From assembly GCA_013150915.1 (NCBI GenBank), contig JAADJE010000036.1, positions 1 to 42,109 of the forward strand: DNA of 42,109 nucleotides, read 5' to 3'. The DNA is from Gammaproteobacteria bacterium (GTDB lineage: Bacteria > Pseudomonadota > Gammaproteobacteria > BMS3Bbin11). Positions 30,871-40,312 of this stretch are shown in pieces. The stretch's first letter is position 1. Each line of letters starts with the position of its first letter. The translations under genes were made by a program, and so were the position numbers. Below the pieces are notes generated by a model, which did not search any database, was not told where the DNA came from, and saw only the letters and a list, made by a program, of their open reading frames with translations.

Positions 30871-33558
30871 TTGTTTAAAAAGATCTTTGGTAGCCGTAAT
30901 CAGCGGCTGATTAAAAAATTCAACAAAACTGTTGGGCAGATTAATGCCCTCGAGTCTTCAGTTGAATCACTCGACGATGTTGCACTGGTAGCGAGAACCG
31001 ATGAATTCCGTAAGCGTTACAAGGAGGGTGAGTCGCTTGATGCCCTGTTGCCTGAGGCCTTCGCAACGGTAAGAGAAGCGGCCAGGCGTTCACTGGGTAT
31101 GCGGCACTTTGATACACAGTTGGTTGGTGGCATGGTATTGCACAATGGGAACATTGCTGAAATGCGGACGGGTGAAGGTAAAACACTGGTTGCTACACTG
31201 TCCGTCTATCTAAATGCACTATCCGGTGATGGTGTACATGTCATTACCGTAAACGATTATCTGGCCAGGCGCGATGCAGAATGGATGGGTAAAGTCTATA
31301 ATTTTCTCGGTCTATCTGTTGGTGTCATTTATTCTGGCCAGGCCCCGGAAGAAAAAAAAGAGGCCTATGCCTGCGATGTTGTTTACGGTACCAATAATGA
31401 GTATGGCTTTGACTACCTTAGAGACAATATGGCCTTTCAGTCTGATGAAAGAATGCAGGGAAAACTTTCATTTGCCATTGTTGATGAAGTGGACTCCATC
31501 CTGATAGATGAAGCGCGCACGCCACTTATTATTTCTGGTCCAGCAGAAGGTAGCAGCGAGCTTTATATCAGTATAAATCGAATTATTCCCTCGATGGTAA
31601 AACAGGAAGTCGAGGATGGTCCGGGAGATTATTCAGTAGATGAAAAGTCGAAGCAGGCATTTCTAACAGAAGCAGGGCATGAGCACGCAGAAAATTTACT
31701 TGTAGAGGCCGGAATGCTGACTGAAGGCAGTAGCCTTTATGATGTCAGTAACATTAGTCTGCTGCATCATCTGAATGCGGCCCTAAGGGCACATATGCTT
31801 TTCCAGCGGGACGTAGACTACATTGTGAAGAATAATGAGATTATCATTATTGATGAGTTCACGGGTCGCATGATGCAGGGCAGGCGTTGGTCGGATGGTC
31901 TTCATCAGGCAGTGGAGGCAAAGGAAGGGGTTAAGATCCAGGAGGAAAATCAAACCCTGGCATCGATCACTTTCCAGAATTACTTTCGTCTATACGACAA
32001 ATTATCCGGTATGACGGGTACAGCTGATACTGAAGCCTACGAATTTCATCAGATATATGGCCTGGAGGTTATCGTTATACCGAGCAATATGCCGGCAAGG
32101 CGAGATGATTTCGGTGACCAGATTTTCCGTACGGCAGAAGAGAAATATAAGGCAATTCTTGAAGATGTACAGGACTGTAAAAAGCGAAGTCAGCCTGTAT
32201 TAGTGGGGACCGCTTCCATCGATTCCTCTGAATATATCTCAAATCTGCTGACGAAAGCTGGCGTAAAACACGAAGTACTGAACGCCAAGCATCATGAGCG
32301 TGAAGCGCACATCATTGCTCAGGCGGGGGCTCCTGGCTCCATTACAATTGCAACCAATATGGCGGGTCGTGGAACAGATATCGTTCTTGGCGGCAACCTG
32401 GAAATGGAACTGTCTGAGGCCGATGATGAATCGCGTTCGGCTGACATAAAGGAAAAATGGCAGGAACGCCATAATGCGGTCATCGAATCCGGCGGGTTAC
32501 ATGTCATTGGTACCGAACGTCATGAATCACGCAGAATAGATAATCAGTTACGTGGTCGATCGGGTCGTCAGGGCGACCCCGGCTCGACTCGTTTCTATCT
32601 TTCTTTACAAGATAGTTTGATGCGTATTTTTGCCTCAGAAAAAGTATCCTCCATCATGCAAAAACTGGGGATGGAAGAGGGTGAAGCCATTGAACATCCC
32701 TGGGTATCGAAAGCCATTGAAAATGCTCAGCGCAAGGTGGAAGGCCGGAACTTTGATATTCGCAAGCAACTGCTTGAATATGATGATGTGGCAAACGAAC
32801 AGCGGAAGGTGATCTACAAACAGCGTAATGATCTGATGAATACAGATGATATCTCGGAAAATATCGTTAAAATTCGTCACGATGTCATAGAAAGTGAAAT
32901 TTCCAGTTATGTTTCCCCCGGTAGCATGCCTGAGGAGTGGGATCTTGAGCATCTTGAAGAGGATCTTGAGGGTGAATTTGGCCAACAATTACCTCTACGC
33001 CAATGGATGGAAGAGGACGATGAGCTAAATGAGGAAACCCTACGGGAACGGATTCATGCGGCCATTGATAAGACCTATCAGGAGAAGTTTGAGACCTATG
33101 GTCGTGATGTGATGAACCATCTTGAGAAAGCCATCACGCTCCAGGCACTCGATAGTCACTGGAAAGAGCATCTTGCATCGATGGATCATCTGCGTCAGGG
33201 TATCGGTCTGCGTGGTTATGCACAAAAGGATCCCAAACAGGAGTACAAGCGCGAGGCCTTTGAAATGTTCACCTTTATGCTTGAGCGTATCAAGCATGAA
33301 ATTACGGCACTGCTTGCTCGTGTACAGCTACGTGAAGAAAATGAAGTCGATGAGATGGAAGCGAATATGCAAAAACAGCAGGCAATGGAATTCAACCACC
33401 CTGATGTGAATACTGCTCCTTCTGAGGCGATGCAAGCCGCTGATGCAGAGAGGGCGCATACCCCATATGTCAGACGGGAAAAGAAGATTGGCCGCAATGA
33501 GCCATGTCCCTGTGGCTCAGGGAAGAAGTACAAGCAATGCCACGGTAAAATTGCCTAG
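30871..33558 (+). CDS. secA: Preprotein translocase subunit SecA
   Basis: [45 protein letters not shown]-terminal zinc motif [21 protein letters not shown] start with in-frame TAG 12 nt upstream. Confidence 0.98.
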   Translation: MFKKIFGSRNQRLIKKFNKTVGQINALESSVESLDDVALVARTDEFRKRYKEGESLDALLPEAFATVREAARRSLGMRHFDTQLVGGMVLHNGNIAEMRTGEGKTLVATLSVYLNALSGDGVHVITVNDYLARRDAEWMGKVYNFLGLSVGVIYSGQAPEEKKEAYACDVVYGTNNEYGFDYLRDNMAFQSDERMQGKLSFAIVDEVDSILIDEARTPLIISGPAEGSSELYISINRIIPSMVKQEVEDGPGDYSVDEKSKQAFLTEAGHEHAENLLVEAGMLTEGSSLYDVSNISLLHHLNAALRAHMLFQRDVDYIVKNNEIIIIDEFTGRMMQGRRWSDGLHQAVEAKEGVKIQEENQTLASITFQNYFRLYDKLSGMTGTADTEAYEFHQIYGLEVIVIPSNMPARRDDFGDQIFRTAEEKYKAILEDVQDCKKRSQPVLVGTASIDSSEYISNLLTKAGVKHEVLNAKHHEREAHIIAQAGAPGSITIATNMAGRGTDIVLGGNLEMELSEADDESRSADIKEKWQERHNAVIESGGLHVIGTERHESRRIDNQLRGRSGRQGDPGSTRFYLSLQDSLMRIFASEKVSSIMQKLGMEEGEAIEHPWVSKAIENAQRKVEGRNFDIRKQLLEYDDVANEQRKVIYKQRNDLMNTDDISENIVKIRHDVIESEISSYVSPGSMPEEWDLEHLEEDLEGEFGQQLPLRQWMEEDDELNEETLRERIHAAIDKTYQEKFETYGRDVMNHLEKAITLQALDSHWKEHLASMDHLRQGIGLRGYAQKDPKQEYKREAFEMFTFMLERIKHEITALLARVQLREENEVDEMEANMQKQQAMEFNHPDVNTAPSEAMQAADAERAHTPYVRREKKIGRNEPCPCGSGKKYKQCHGKIA

Positions 33559-33570
33559 TATATTTTCTCT

Positions 33571-34770
33571 ATGACAGTCTATCCGGTTAAAGGAATTCGA
33601 TTAGCCTCAGCGGCAGCGGGCATATGTTATAAAGATAGAGACGATCTTGTCGTGATTGAATGTCAGGCAGGGTCAAGTTGTGCAACTGTATTTACTCAGA
33701 ATAAATTTTCTGCTGCACCTGTTCAATTAGCAAAAGTACACATTACACAATCCATCCCCCGAGCATTTCTGGTTAATTCAGGAAATGCGAATGCCGGTAC
33801 GGGTGAAAAAGGTATGAAGAATGCTGTTCAGTGTTGTGAATTACTGGCGGGGGTGCTTGGCTGTGATGTGTCAGAAGTTCTACCATATTCGACGGGTGTA
33901 ATCGGGGAACAAATACCTGTTCAGGTATTTGAAACAGCAATCCCGGGTTGCGTGAAGCGTCTCAGTGAAGAGGCAAACGCCTGGGAGCGTGCAGCAAAGG
34001 CAATAATGACTACCGATACAGTACCAAAACTGTTGTCGAGGAAGGCGGGCATCGCTGGATGTGAAGTAAGCATCACCGGCATGGCAAAAGGGGCTGGCAT
34101 GATTCGGCCTGATATGGCAACCATGCTTGCTTTCATTGCTACCGACGCGGTAATAGAACAAACCACACTTCAACAATTACTAAACGAGGCTACAAGAATT
34201 TCATTTAATCGTATTACCGTAGATGGTGATACATCGACCAATGATGCCTGCACCTTGCTGGCAAGTGGAGCGGTGGATATGGAACCTGTGGTGGCTGGCA
34301 GCACTGAATATGCTCAATTTTCTACTGTTTTGACAACAGTGATGCAGGATCTGGCGCAGGCTATCATTCGTGATGCAGAGGGTGCGACCAAATTCATCAC
34401 CATCAATGTTGCCGGGGGTAAATCAGAAGCGGATTGCCTCGCTGTTGCCTATACCGTTGCCGAATCACCTCTGGTCAAAACGGCATTGTTTGCCTCTGAT
34501 CCGAATTGGGGCCGCATACTGGCTGCAGTAGGTCGTGCACCCGTTAGTACTCTGGATATCAACCAGGTGAACATAAGGCTTAACGGTGTTGCCATCGTCA
34601 CGGCAGGGGAACCGGATTCAGCGTATACAGAAGAGGCAGGCATGCAGGCGGTAGCCGGTACTGATATTACAGTTGATATAGAATTGGGTGGTTCAGCAGA
34701 GGCGGTAACCGTGTGGACATCCGATTTGAGTCATGAGTATGTTCGTATTAATGCTGAATACAGGACGTAA
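33571..34770 (+). CDS. argJ: Bifunctional glutamate N-acetyltransferase / amino-acid acetyltransferase ArgJ
   Basis: FLVNSGNANAGTGEKGM; VTGMAKGAGMIRPDMATMLAFIATDA-type block with autocleavage T in MATMLAF; FASDPNWGRILAAVGRA. Confidence 0.96.
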   Translation: MTVYPVKGIRLASAAAGICYKDRDDLVVIECQAGSSCATVFTQNKFSAAPVQLAKVHITQSIPRAFLVNSGNANAGTGEKGMKNAVQCCELLAGVLGCDVSEVLPYSTGVIGEQIPVQVFETAIPGCVKRLSEEANAWERAAKAIMTTDTVPKLLSRKAGIAGCEVSITGMAKGAGMIRPDMATMLAFIATDAVIEQTTLQQLLNEATRISFNRITVDGDTSTNDACTLLASGAVDMEPVVAGSTEYAQFSTVLTTVMQDLAQAIIRDAEGATKFITINVAGGKSEADCLAVAYTVAESPLVKTALFASDPNWGRILAAVGRAPVSTLDINQVNIRLNGVAIVTAGEPDSAYTEEAGMQAVAGTDITVDIELGGSAEAVTVWTSDLSHEYVRINAEYRT

Positions 34771-34778
34771 CAAAACTA

Positions 34779-34802
34779 GTAGGAGCGCCGCGCTTGGCGC
34801 GA
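34779..34802. repeat. Single GTAG-class REP-like palindrome between convergent argJ and coaE
   Basis: GTAGGAGCGCCGCGCTTGGCGCGA; stem GCGCC/GGCGC (34785-34789 / 34796-34800). Confidence 0.6.
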
Positions 34803-34806
34803 TTAC

Positions 34807-35397
34807 TTAACTGCTAGCTCTATAGGTTCTGTCTAATTTTTCAACCTGTCGAAACAACGAATCTAAAGATCCATCATTTTCTATAACATCGTCTGCTATA
34901 TCTCTTCGTTCTTCGTCGCTGGCCTGTGCCGCCATAATTGCTTCAATCTGATCATCACTCAGGCCGTTACGTTTCTTAATCCATGCGATTCTTTTTTCCC
35001 TATCTGCGGTAACGATCAGCACACGGTCTACAAGCTCGGTGAAGTCGGTTTCAACCAGCAGAGGGATAACGAGTATGCAGTAGGGTGAGCGGACTTCCTG
35101 TACGGCCAGTTTCATGGCAGTTCTTACGGCGGGATGGAGTATGGTTTCCAGGGTATTGCGCGCAGTTTCATTATTAAAGATTATTTTGCCGAGAACCTGC
35201 CGGTTAATGGTGCCATCGGCGTTAAGTATGTCTTCACCAAAATGTGCCGTGATAGCATCAAAGCCTGGTTGCCCCGGTACACTTATTTGATGAACAATTT
35301 CATCGGCATCGATGACGTCTATAGCAAGAGAAGAAAAATAATTCGCTACGGTCGTTTTGCCACTGCCGATACCCCCTGTCAGGCCAATGCGTAACAT
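34807..35397 (-). CDS. coaE: Dephospho-CoA kinase
   Basis: MLRIGLTGGIGSGKTTVANYF P-loop; start placed at the internal ATG (35397), just upstream of which pilD ends. Confidence 0.95.
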   Translation of the reverse strand: MLRIGLTGGIGSGKTTVANYFSSLAIDVIDADEIVHQISVPGQPGFDAITAHFGEDILNADGTINRQVLGKIIFNNETARNTLETILHPAVRTAMKLAVQEVRSPYCILVIPLLVETDFTELVDRVLIVTADREKRIAWIKKRNGLSDDQIEAIMAAQASDEERRDIADDVIENDGSLDSLFRQVEKLDRTYRASS

Positions 35398-35405
35398 TGA
35401 ATCAG

Positions 35406-36296
35406 CTACTGGATACCCGCAAACTGCAGGTAATTGTCTACTATTTCCCGTCCCCAAATTAATGCGATAAATCCGGCAATAGACAAATAAGGGCCAAAGG
35501 GGATGGGTAGTTGCCTGTTACGGCCAAGTATTAAGATCCCCAGTATTCCTATTACAGCACCTACCAATGAAGAGAATAGAATTACCAGCGGCAACATTTG
35601 CCATCCCAACCAGGCCCCGATCAGTGCGAGTAATTTAAAATCTCCGTAGCCCATACCTTCTTTTCCGGTTAGGCACTTAAATCCCTGGTAAATGAACCAT
35701 AGCGAAAGATAACCCGCAACCGTACCGTAAAGTGAAGAATAGATATCAGTAATTAGACCCTGGCTATTGACCAGCAGTCCCAGCCAGAGTATCGGTAGTA
35801 GCAGTTTGTCCGGTAGCAGTTTATGGTCGATGTCAATAAAGCTTAATACAATAAGACTCCAGACAAGTATGAGCAGAAAAGGCAGAGCGGGGGTGAGTCC
35901 AAATGACCAGGCAACCAGCCCGCTCAGTGTTGCCGTTAGGATTTCAATCGCCGGGTATCTTGGTGAAATACGTGTGCTGCATTCTGAGCACTTACCGTGT
36001 AAAAAGAGATAGCTGAGTACAGGTATGTTCTCTAGCGCGGTAATCAGGTGTCCACAACGGGGGCAGTGAGAACGTGAAGTGAAAATATTTTCAGGTGGAG
36101 CTATTTCCTGATTGTCAGCAGACGATGGCTCAATTTCGAGGAATTCTTTACACTCTGTGCGCCACTCATGTTGTAGCCTGAGTGGTATGCGATAAATAAC
36201 TACATTGAGAAAGCTGCCAACGAATAAACCCAATAGAGAGAGGCTACTGATCAGGGCAACATTACTCTCCAACAGACTAAGGACTTCAGCAAACAT
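35406..36296 (-). CDS. pilD: Prepilin leader peptidase / N-methyltransferase
   Basis: VGSFLNVVIYRIP; CPRCGHLI...CSECSTRISPRYPAIE zinc motif; GMGYGDFKLLALIGAWLG. Confidence 0.96.
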   Translation of the reverse strand: MFAEVLSLLESNVALISSLSLLGLFVGSFLNVVIYRIPLRLQHEWRTECKEFLEIEPSSADNQEIAPPENIFTSRSHCPRCGHLITALENIPVLSYLFLHGKCSECSTRISPRYPAIEILTATLSGLVAWSFGLTPALPFLLILVWSLIVLSFIDIDHKLLPDKLLLPILWLGLLVNSQGLITDIYSSLYGTVAGYLSLWFIYQGFKCLTGKEGMGYGDFKLLALIGAWLGWQMLPLVILFSSLVGAVIGILGILILGRNRQLPIPFGPYLSIAGFIALIWGREIVDNYLQFAGIQ

Positions 36297-36329
36297 AAAA
36301 GCAGGTGATTTCCAGAGAAATGGGGTGGC

Positions 36330-37574
36330 TTAGAATACAGCAGCCATTTTGAAGATAGGCAGATACATCGCAACAACCATGGTGCCGATGAGTCCACCAA
36401 GGAAAATCATAATAAATGGCTCAAGCAGGCTGGTCATAGCATCTACCGCATCATCGACTTCCTGCTCATAAAAGTCGGCAACCTTGTTTAACATAGTATC
36501 CAGCTCACCGGATTCCTCACCAATTGCAACCATCTGCAGCACCAGGTTAGTAAAGACACCCGTTTCAGACATGGCCGGTTCCAGATGTGTCCCTGTACTC
36601 ACTTCTGCTCGTACATCCATCACTGCTTCGTAATAAACACGGTTGCCAGAAGCGCCTGCAACCGAAGCCAGGGCATCGACCAGTGGAACGCCAGCAGAAA
36701 ACATGGTCGCCAGGGTACGGGAAAATCTCGCAATGGTTCCTTTTTTTAGAATAGCGCCAAGAACAGGCAGTTTCAATAAGACTCTATCCATGGTGTGCTG
36801 CATCTTCTCGGAACGTTTGTAGGCAGCAACAAGCAACACTATTCCGCCAATTAAGGCACCAAAAATAATCCACCAGTAATCCTGAAAGAAGTAGGAGACG
36901 GCGACTACTGCTGCTGTCAGAGCAGGGAGGTCAGCACCAAAGCCCTGGAATAAACTTTCAAATTGTGGAATAACAAAGATCATTAAAATAGCAGTCACTA
37001 CAATAGAAACAACCAGAATTGCTGCAGGGTAGAACATAGCTGATTTAATTTTACTCTTAATGGCTTCTGTTTTTTCTTTGTAGGTGGCGATTTTATCCAG
37101 CAGGGATTCCAGAGTCCCTGATTGTTCTCCCGCATCGACCAGATTTGTAAACAGCGCATCATAATAACGCGGATATTTTCCCAGCGCGGTTGCCAGGCTG
37201 GTACCGGATTCAACATCCAGTCGGATTGCAGTAAGTTGTTCTTTCATGCTGGGATTGTCGTGACCATTCGCAACAATATCGATAGATTGGGCGATAGGGA
37301 TGCCGGCCGAAAGCATTGTGGCAAGTTGGCGGGTAAAGACTGTTATATCCTTAGTGGTTATCCTTCGGGCATGGCTGAATAAACTTTTCGGTTTTTTGCG
37401 AATTTTCCCGGGTTTGATACCCTGGCGACGCAAAGTGGCACCAATGTAGGAAGGGCTTAGCCCCTCCATCTCTCCCTTTACCTTTTTGCCGGAACGATTA
37501 ACGCCCGTCCAGATGAATATCTGGGCCTTTTTCTTGTTTGATGCTGGTTTTTTAGCCACTAGTGCTCTATCCAT
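36330..37574 (-). CDS. pilC: Type IV pilus inner-membrane assembly protein PilC
   Basis: FTRQLATMLSAGIPIAQSIDIV; FSRTLATMFSAGVPLVDALASVAGASGN; ATG start lies inside an inverted repeat (see findings); ancestral start may be GTG at 37559. Confidence 0.95.
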   Translation of the reverse strand: MDRALVAKKPASNKKKAQIFIWTGVNRSGKKVKGEMEGLSPSYIGATLRRQGIKPGKIRKKPKSLFSHARRITTKDITVFTRQLATMLSAGIPIAQSIDIVANGHDNPSMKEQLTAIRLDVESGTSLATALGKYPRYYDALFTNLVDAGEQSGTLESLLDKIATYKEKTEAIKSKIKSAMFYPAAILVVSIVVTAILMIFVIPQFESLFQGFGADLPALTAAVVAVSYFFQDYWWIIFGALIGGIVLLVAAYKRSEKMQHTMDRVLLKLPVLGAILKKGTIARFSRTLATMFSAGVPLVDALASVAGASGNRVYYEAVMDVRAEVSTGTHLEPAMSETGVFTNLVLQMVAIGEESGELDTMLNKVADFYEQEVDDAVDAMTSLLEPFIMIFLGGLIGTMVVAMYLPIFKMAAVF

Positions 37575-37705
37575 GTGATAACTGCGAGTTCAGTTAGGTT
37601 GTCAACGCCCTCGGCAAGAGAATGGCCATTGCCTTCGCACTGCGCCTTGCTGCGGGAGACCACAAGGACGCTGAATCCATAATTATCACATGGATAGAAC
37701 ACTAG
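37559..37705. mobile_element. MITE-like non-autonomous element (139 bp, 37563-37701) with CTAG target duplication at the pilB/pilC junction
   Basis: TIRs TGCTCTATCCATGTGATAA (37563-37581) and TTATCACATGGATAGAACA (37683-37701), 18/19 matched; flanked by CTAG at 37559-37562 and 37702-37705. Confidence 0.75.
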
Positions 37706-39414
37706 TTGTTTGTCACCCTTTCAATTTCTTCCAGGCTGGTCAGCCCCTGTTGCATTTTAACCAGTCCGGCCTGTCGGAGGTTTGAATAACCCTCTTCCTC
37801 AGCCAACCTGTTTATGTCAGCTTCGGTTCCACCTTTCATTATTAACTCGGCCATCGTGTCAGAAATAGGCAGTAACTGGAAAATTCCCACACGCCCTTTG
37901 TAGCCATTTGTGCAATTATCACAGCCTTTGGGCTCATATAGTTCTAAATTTTCGAGTTCATTCGGTTTAAAGCCTGCCGTTGTGAGAACACTTTCTGGAT
38001 ACTCTATTTTGGCCTTGCATACGGAACATAGGCGACGGGCCAAGCGCTGAGCAATAATAAGGTGAACCGAAGAGGCGATATTGAATGCAGGGACGCCCAT
38101 GTTCACTAATCTTGTAAGGGTTGATGGGGCATCATTGGTATGTAAAGTGGAAAGTACTAAATGCCCTGTCTGGGCTGCCTTAATTGCAATTTCAGCCGTC
38201 TCCAGGTCCCGGATCTCCCCGACCATTATAATGTCAGGATCCTGGCGCAGGAATGAACGCAGTGCCGTGGCGAACAGCATACCCGCCTTCTCATTAATCT
38301 GCACCTGGTTTACACCTGACAGGTTGATTTCTACCGGATCCTCGACAGTGGAGAGATTTTTTTCATCTGAATTGAGCATTCTCAGGGCGGTATAGAGTGT
38401 CACTGTTTTACCACTGCCCGTTGGTCCTGTTACCAGCACCATGCCATCCGGACGTGCAATGGCATCCATGTATAACTTTTTTTGTTCCGGTTCAAAGCCG
38501 AGATTTTCTACCCCAACGGTCGTAGCAGAAGGGTCAAGGACACGAATAACCACCTTTTCCCCGTACATGGTTGGGCAGGTACTGACACGAAAATCGATAG
38601 AACGATTTTTCGACAAACGCATTTGCATGCGGCCATCCTGTGGAACACGGCGTTCAGCGATATCGAGTCTGGATAGAATCTTGACGCGGGCCGCCAGGCG
38701 CCTGGCCAGGGCGGGTGGAGGGGTATTAATGACATGCAATACGCCATCAACCCGGTAGCGTATCCTGAATGTTTTTTCGTAGGGCTCGATGTGGATATCT
38801 GATGCACCAGTATTTACAGCATCAAGAATTACCTTATTTACAAAGCGAACTACAGGTGCATCGGCTTGTGCTTCATCAGCTACTCCCGCGCTAGCTTCAT
38901 CATCATTGTCACCGATATCGATGTCATCCAGATCCTGGCCTGCCAGGTCGGATAGTGATGTATCAGCCTTATCGAGTGTTGTGTCAATTAGTTTCCCCAG
39001 CCTGGATGGCTCAGCGATAATGGCCTCTACAGCGGTACCTGTGCTGAAGCGGATTTCATCCAGTACGGCAAGATTCGTGGGGTCGGAAACAGCAACATAG
39101 AGTTTATTGCCACGCTTCCGGATGGGGAGAACCTGATGTTTGCGAATAATTTTTTCGCTTAATAGTCCTGCTTCCAGTGCTTCGGGGTCAAGTGCTCGGA
39201 CATCAATCAGTGGTAGGCCGTACTCTTCAGCGGCATAGAGACAGATGTCTGTATTTTTGGAGGGCTTCTTTTCAATTGCAGCTGTATAAAAAGACTTCCT
39301 TTTACCCTCTACACTCTTTTGTAATTTTTGAATCTCCACCTCGCTGAACACGCCATTACCTACCAGTCGGAGTGGCAGACCTGTAAGCGTCATTGCAGTT
39401 GCGGGAGTGGACAT
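37702..39414 (-). CDS. pilB: Type IV pilus assembly ATPase PilB
   Basis: GMVLVTGPTGSGKTVTLYTAL Walker A; RQDPDIIMVGEIRDLETAEIAIKAAQTGHLVLSTLHTNDA; CSVCKAKI / CDNCTNGYKGRVG. Confidence 0.97.
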   Translation of the reverse strand: MSTPATAMTLTGLPLRLVGNGVFSEVEIQKLQKSVEGKRKSFYTAAIEKKPSKNTDICLYAAEEYGLPLIDVRALDPEALEAGLLSEKIIRKHQVLPIRKRGNKLYVAVSDPTNLAVLDEIRFSTGTAVEAIIAEPSRLGKLIDTTLDKADTSLSDLAGQDLDDIDIGDNDDEASAGVADEAQADAPVVRFVNKVILDAVNTGASDIHIEPYEKTFRIRYRVDGVLHVINTPPPALARRLAARVKILSRLDIAERRVPQDGRMQMRLSKNRSIDFRVSTCPTMYGEKVVIRVLDPSATTVGVENLGFEPEQKKLYMDAIARPDGMVLVTGPTGSGKTVTLYTALRMLNSDEKNLSTVEDPVEINLSGVNQVQINEKAGMLFATALRSFLRQDPDIIMVGEIRDLETAEIAIKAAQTGHLVLSTLHTNDAPSTLTRLVNMGVPAFNIASSVHLIIAQRLARRLCSVCKAKIEYPESVLTTAGFKPNELENLELYEPKGCDNCTNGYKGRVGIFQLLPISDTMAELIMKGGTEADINRLAEEEGYSNLRQAGLVKMQQGLTSLEEIERVTNN

Positions 39415-39625
39415 ATGCTTCCCAGTATAACTTTATTTTTCGATTGTTTTCACGTCTTTGTGAGACTTTATCAGATAGTAGATGAGATTTACCAGTTAGC
39501 CAACTGTTTTTTAAGGATTTTTTAAGTATTTTACAGGATATACAGAAAACCTGATGAGTGGTTATAAAAATACAGAAAATTTAACAAAAACCAGATATCA
39601 GGCCAGTTTGAGATTAGCCATAGGC

Positions 39626-39654
39626 TTGACAATTTTTTATTCAATGTCTATTGT
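39626..39654 (+). promoter_or_regulatory. Putative sigma70 promoter (TTGACA-N17-TATTGT)
   Basis: TTGACA 39626-39631, TATTGT 39649-39654; upstream of the inferred ATG at 39701. Confidence 0.6.
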
Positions 39655-39669
39655 TCTATTTTATAGAAC
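39653..39669. promoter_or_regulatory. Perfect palindrome GTTCTAT-TTT-ATAGAAC overlapping the promoter; candidate operator
   Basis: 7-bp perfect inverted repeat with 3-nt spacer directly at the predicted -10/+1. Confidence 0.5.
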
Positions 39670-39700
39670 TATTCAATGTAACCGTAGACTAAAATGTCTT

Positions 39701-40279
39701 ATGCTCAATTTATTTAAGGGTCTCATTACCTCAAAAGTGCGTGCCCGCATTCTTATGCGCCTGTTTCTAAACCCGGATCAGAATGCCTACCTTCGTGAAC
39801 TGGCCAAGGAGTTCGATGTTTCCCCGAGTCAGATCAAGGAAGAACTCGATAACCTGAGTGAGGTTGGCCTTTTAAGCAAGGAGAAAGGAGGGCGCCAGAT
39901 AAATTACTCTGCCAATACGCGGCATAGTCTGTTTCCTGAATTGCACTCTATGGTAAAAAAGGCGATGGGTATGGACAGGATACTGGACAGTATAGTCAGG
40001 CGCCTGGGTAATCTGGAGCAGGCATTTGTTATGGATGATTATGCGGAAGGAAAGGATAGTGGGTTAATAGATCTGGTCCTTATTGGGGAGATCGATCGGG
40101 ACAATCTGGATGACCTGGTTGCTAAAACGGAGCGCTATATCCAGAGAAAGATTCGTACCCTGGTCATGACTGAGAATGATTTCAGCAACAGTGAAGGAAT
40201 CTTCCGCAATAGGCCGATGCTCGTGCTGTGGCGTGATTGTGACAGCAATAATATCTCGATAAACGATGCTGGGGAATGA
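39701..40279 (+). CDS. Winged-helix DNA-binding protein fused to a nucleotidyltransferase-like domain
   Basis: MLNLFKGLITSKVRARILMRLFLNPDQNAYLRELAKEFDVSPSQIKEELDNLSEVGLLSKEKGGRQINYSAN (wHTH); GLIDLVLIGEIDRDNLDDLVAKTERYIQRKIRTLVMT (NTase-like). Start at 39701 because the promoter lies inside the longer ORF. Confidence 0.75.
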   Translation: MLNLFKGLITSKVRARILMRLFLNPDQNAYLRELAKEFDVSPSQIKEELDNLSEVGLLSKEKGGRQINYSANTRHSLFPELHSMVKKAMGMDRILDSIVRRLGNLEQAFVMDDYAEGKDSGLIDLVLIGEIDRDNLDDLVAKTERYIQRKIRTLVMTENDFSNSEGIFRNRPMLVLWRDCDSNNISINDAGE

Positions 40280-40291
40280 AAAAAAAGATTC

Positions 40292-40312
40292 CTTGAAACT
40301 TGAACCATGAAA
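40292..40312 (+). repeat. Degenerate heptad repeat CTTGAAA CTTGAAC CATGAAA running into the wzm start codon
   Basis: Direct reading; ATG 40307-40309 lies inside the third unit. Confidence 0.65.

Noticed and set aside
39493-39512. CAGTT-AGCC-AACTG followed by T6, terminator-like
   Set aside because: The stem is only 5-6 bp and AT-rich, and no plus-strand gene ends there because pilB is transcribed away from it; likely chance in AT-rich DNA.
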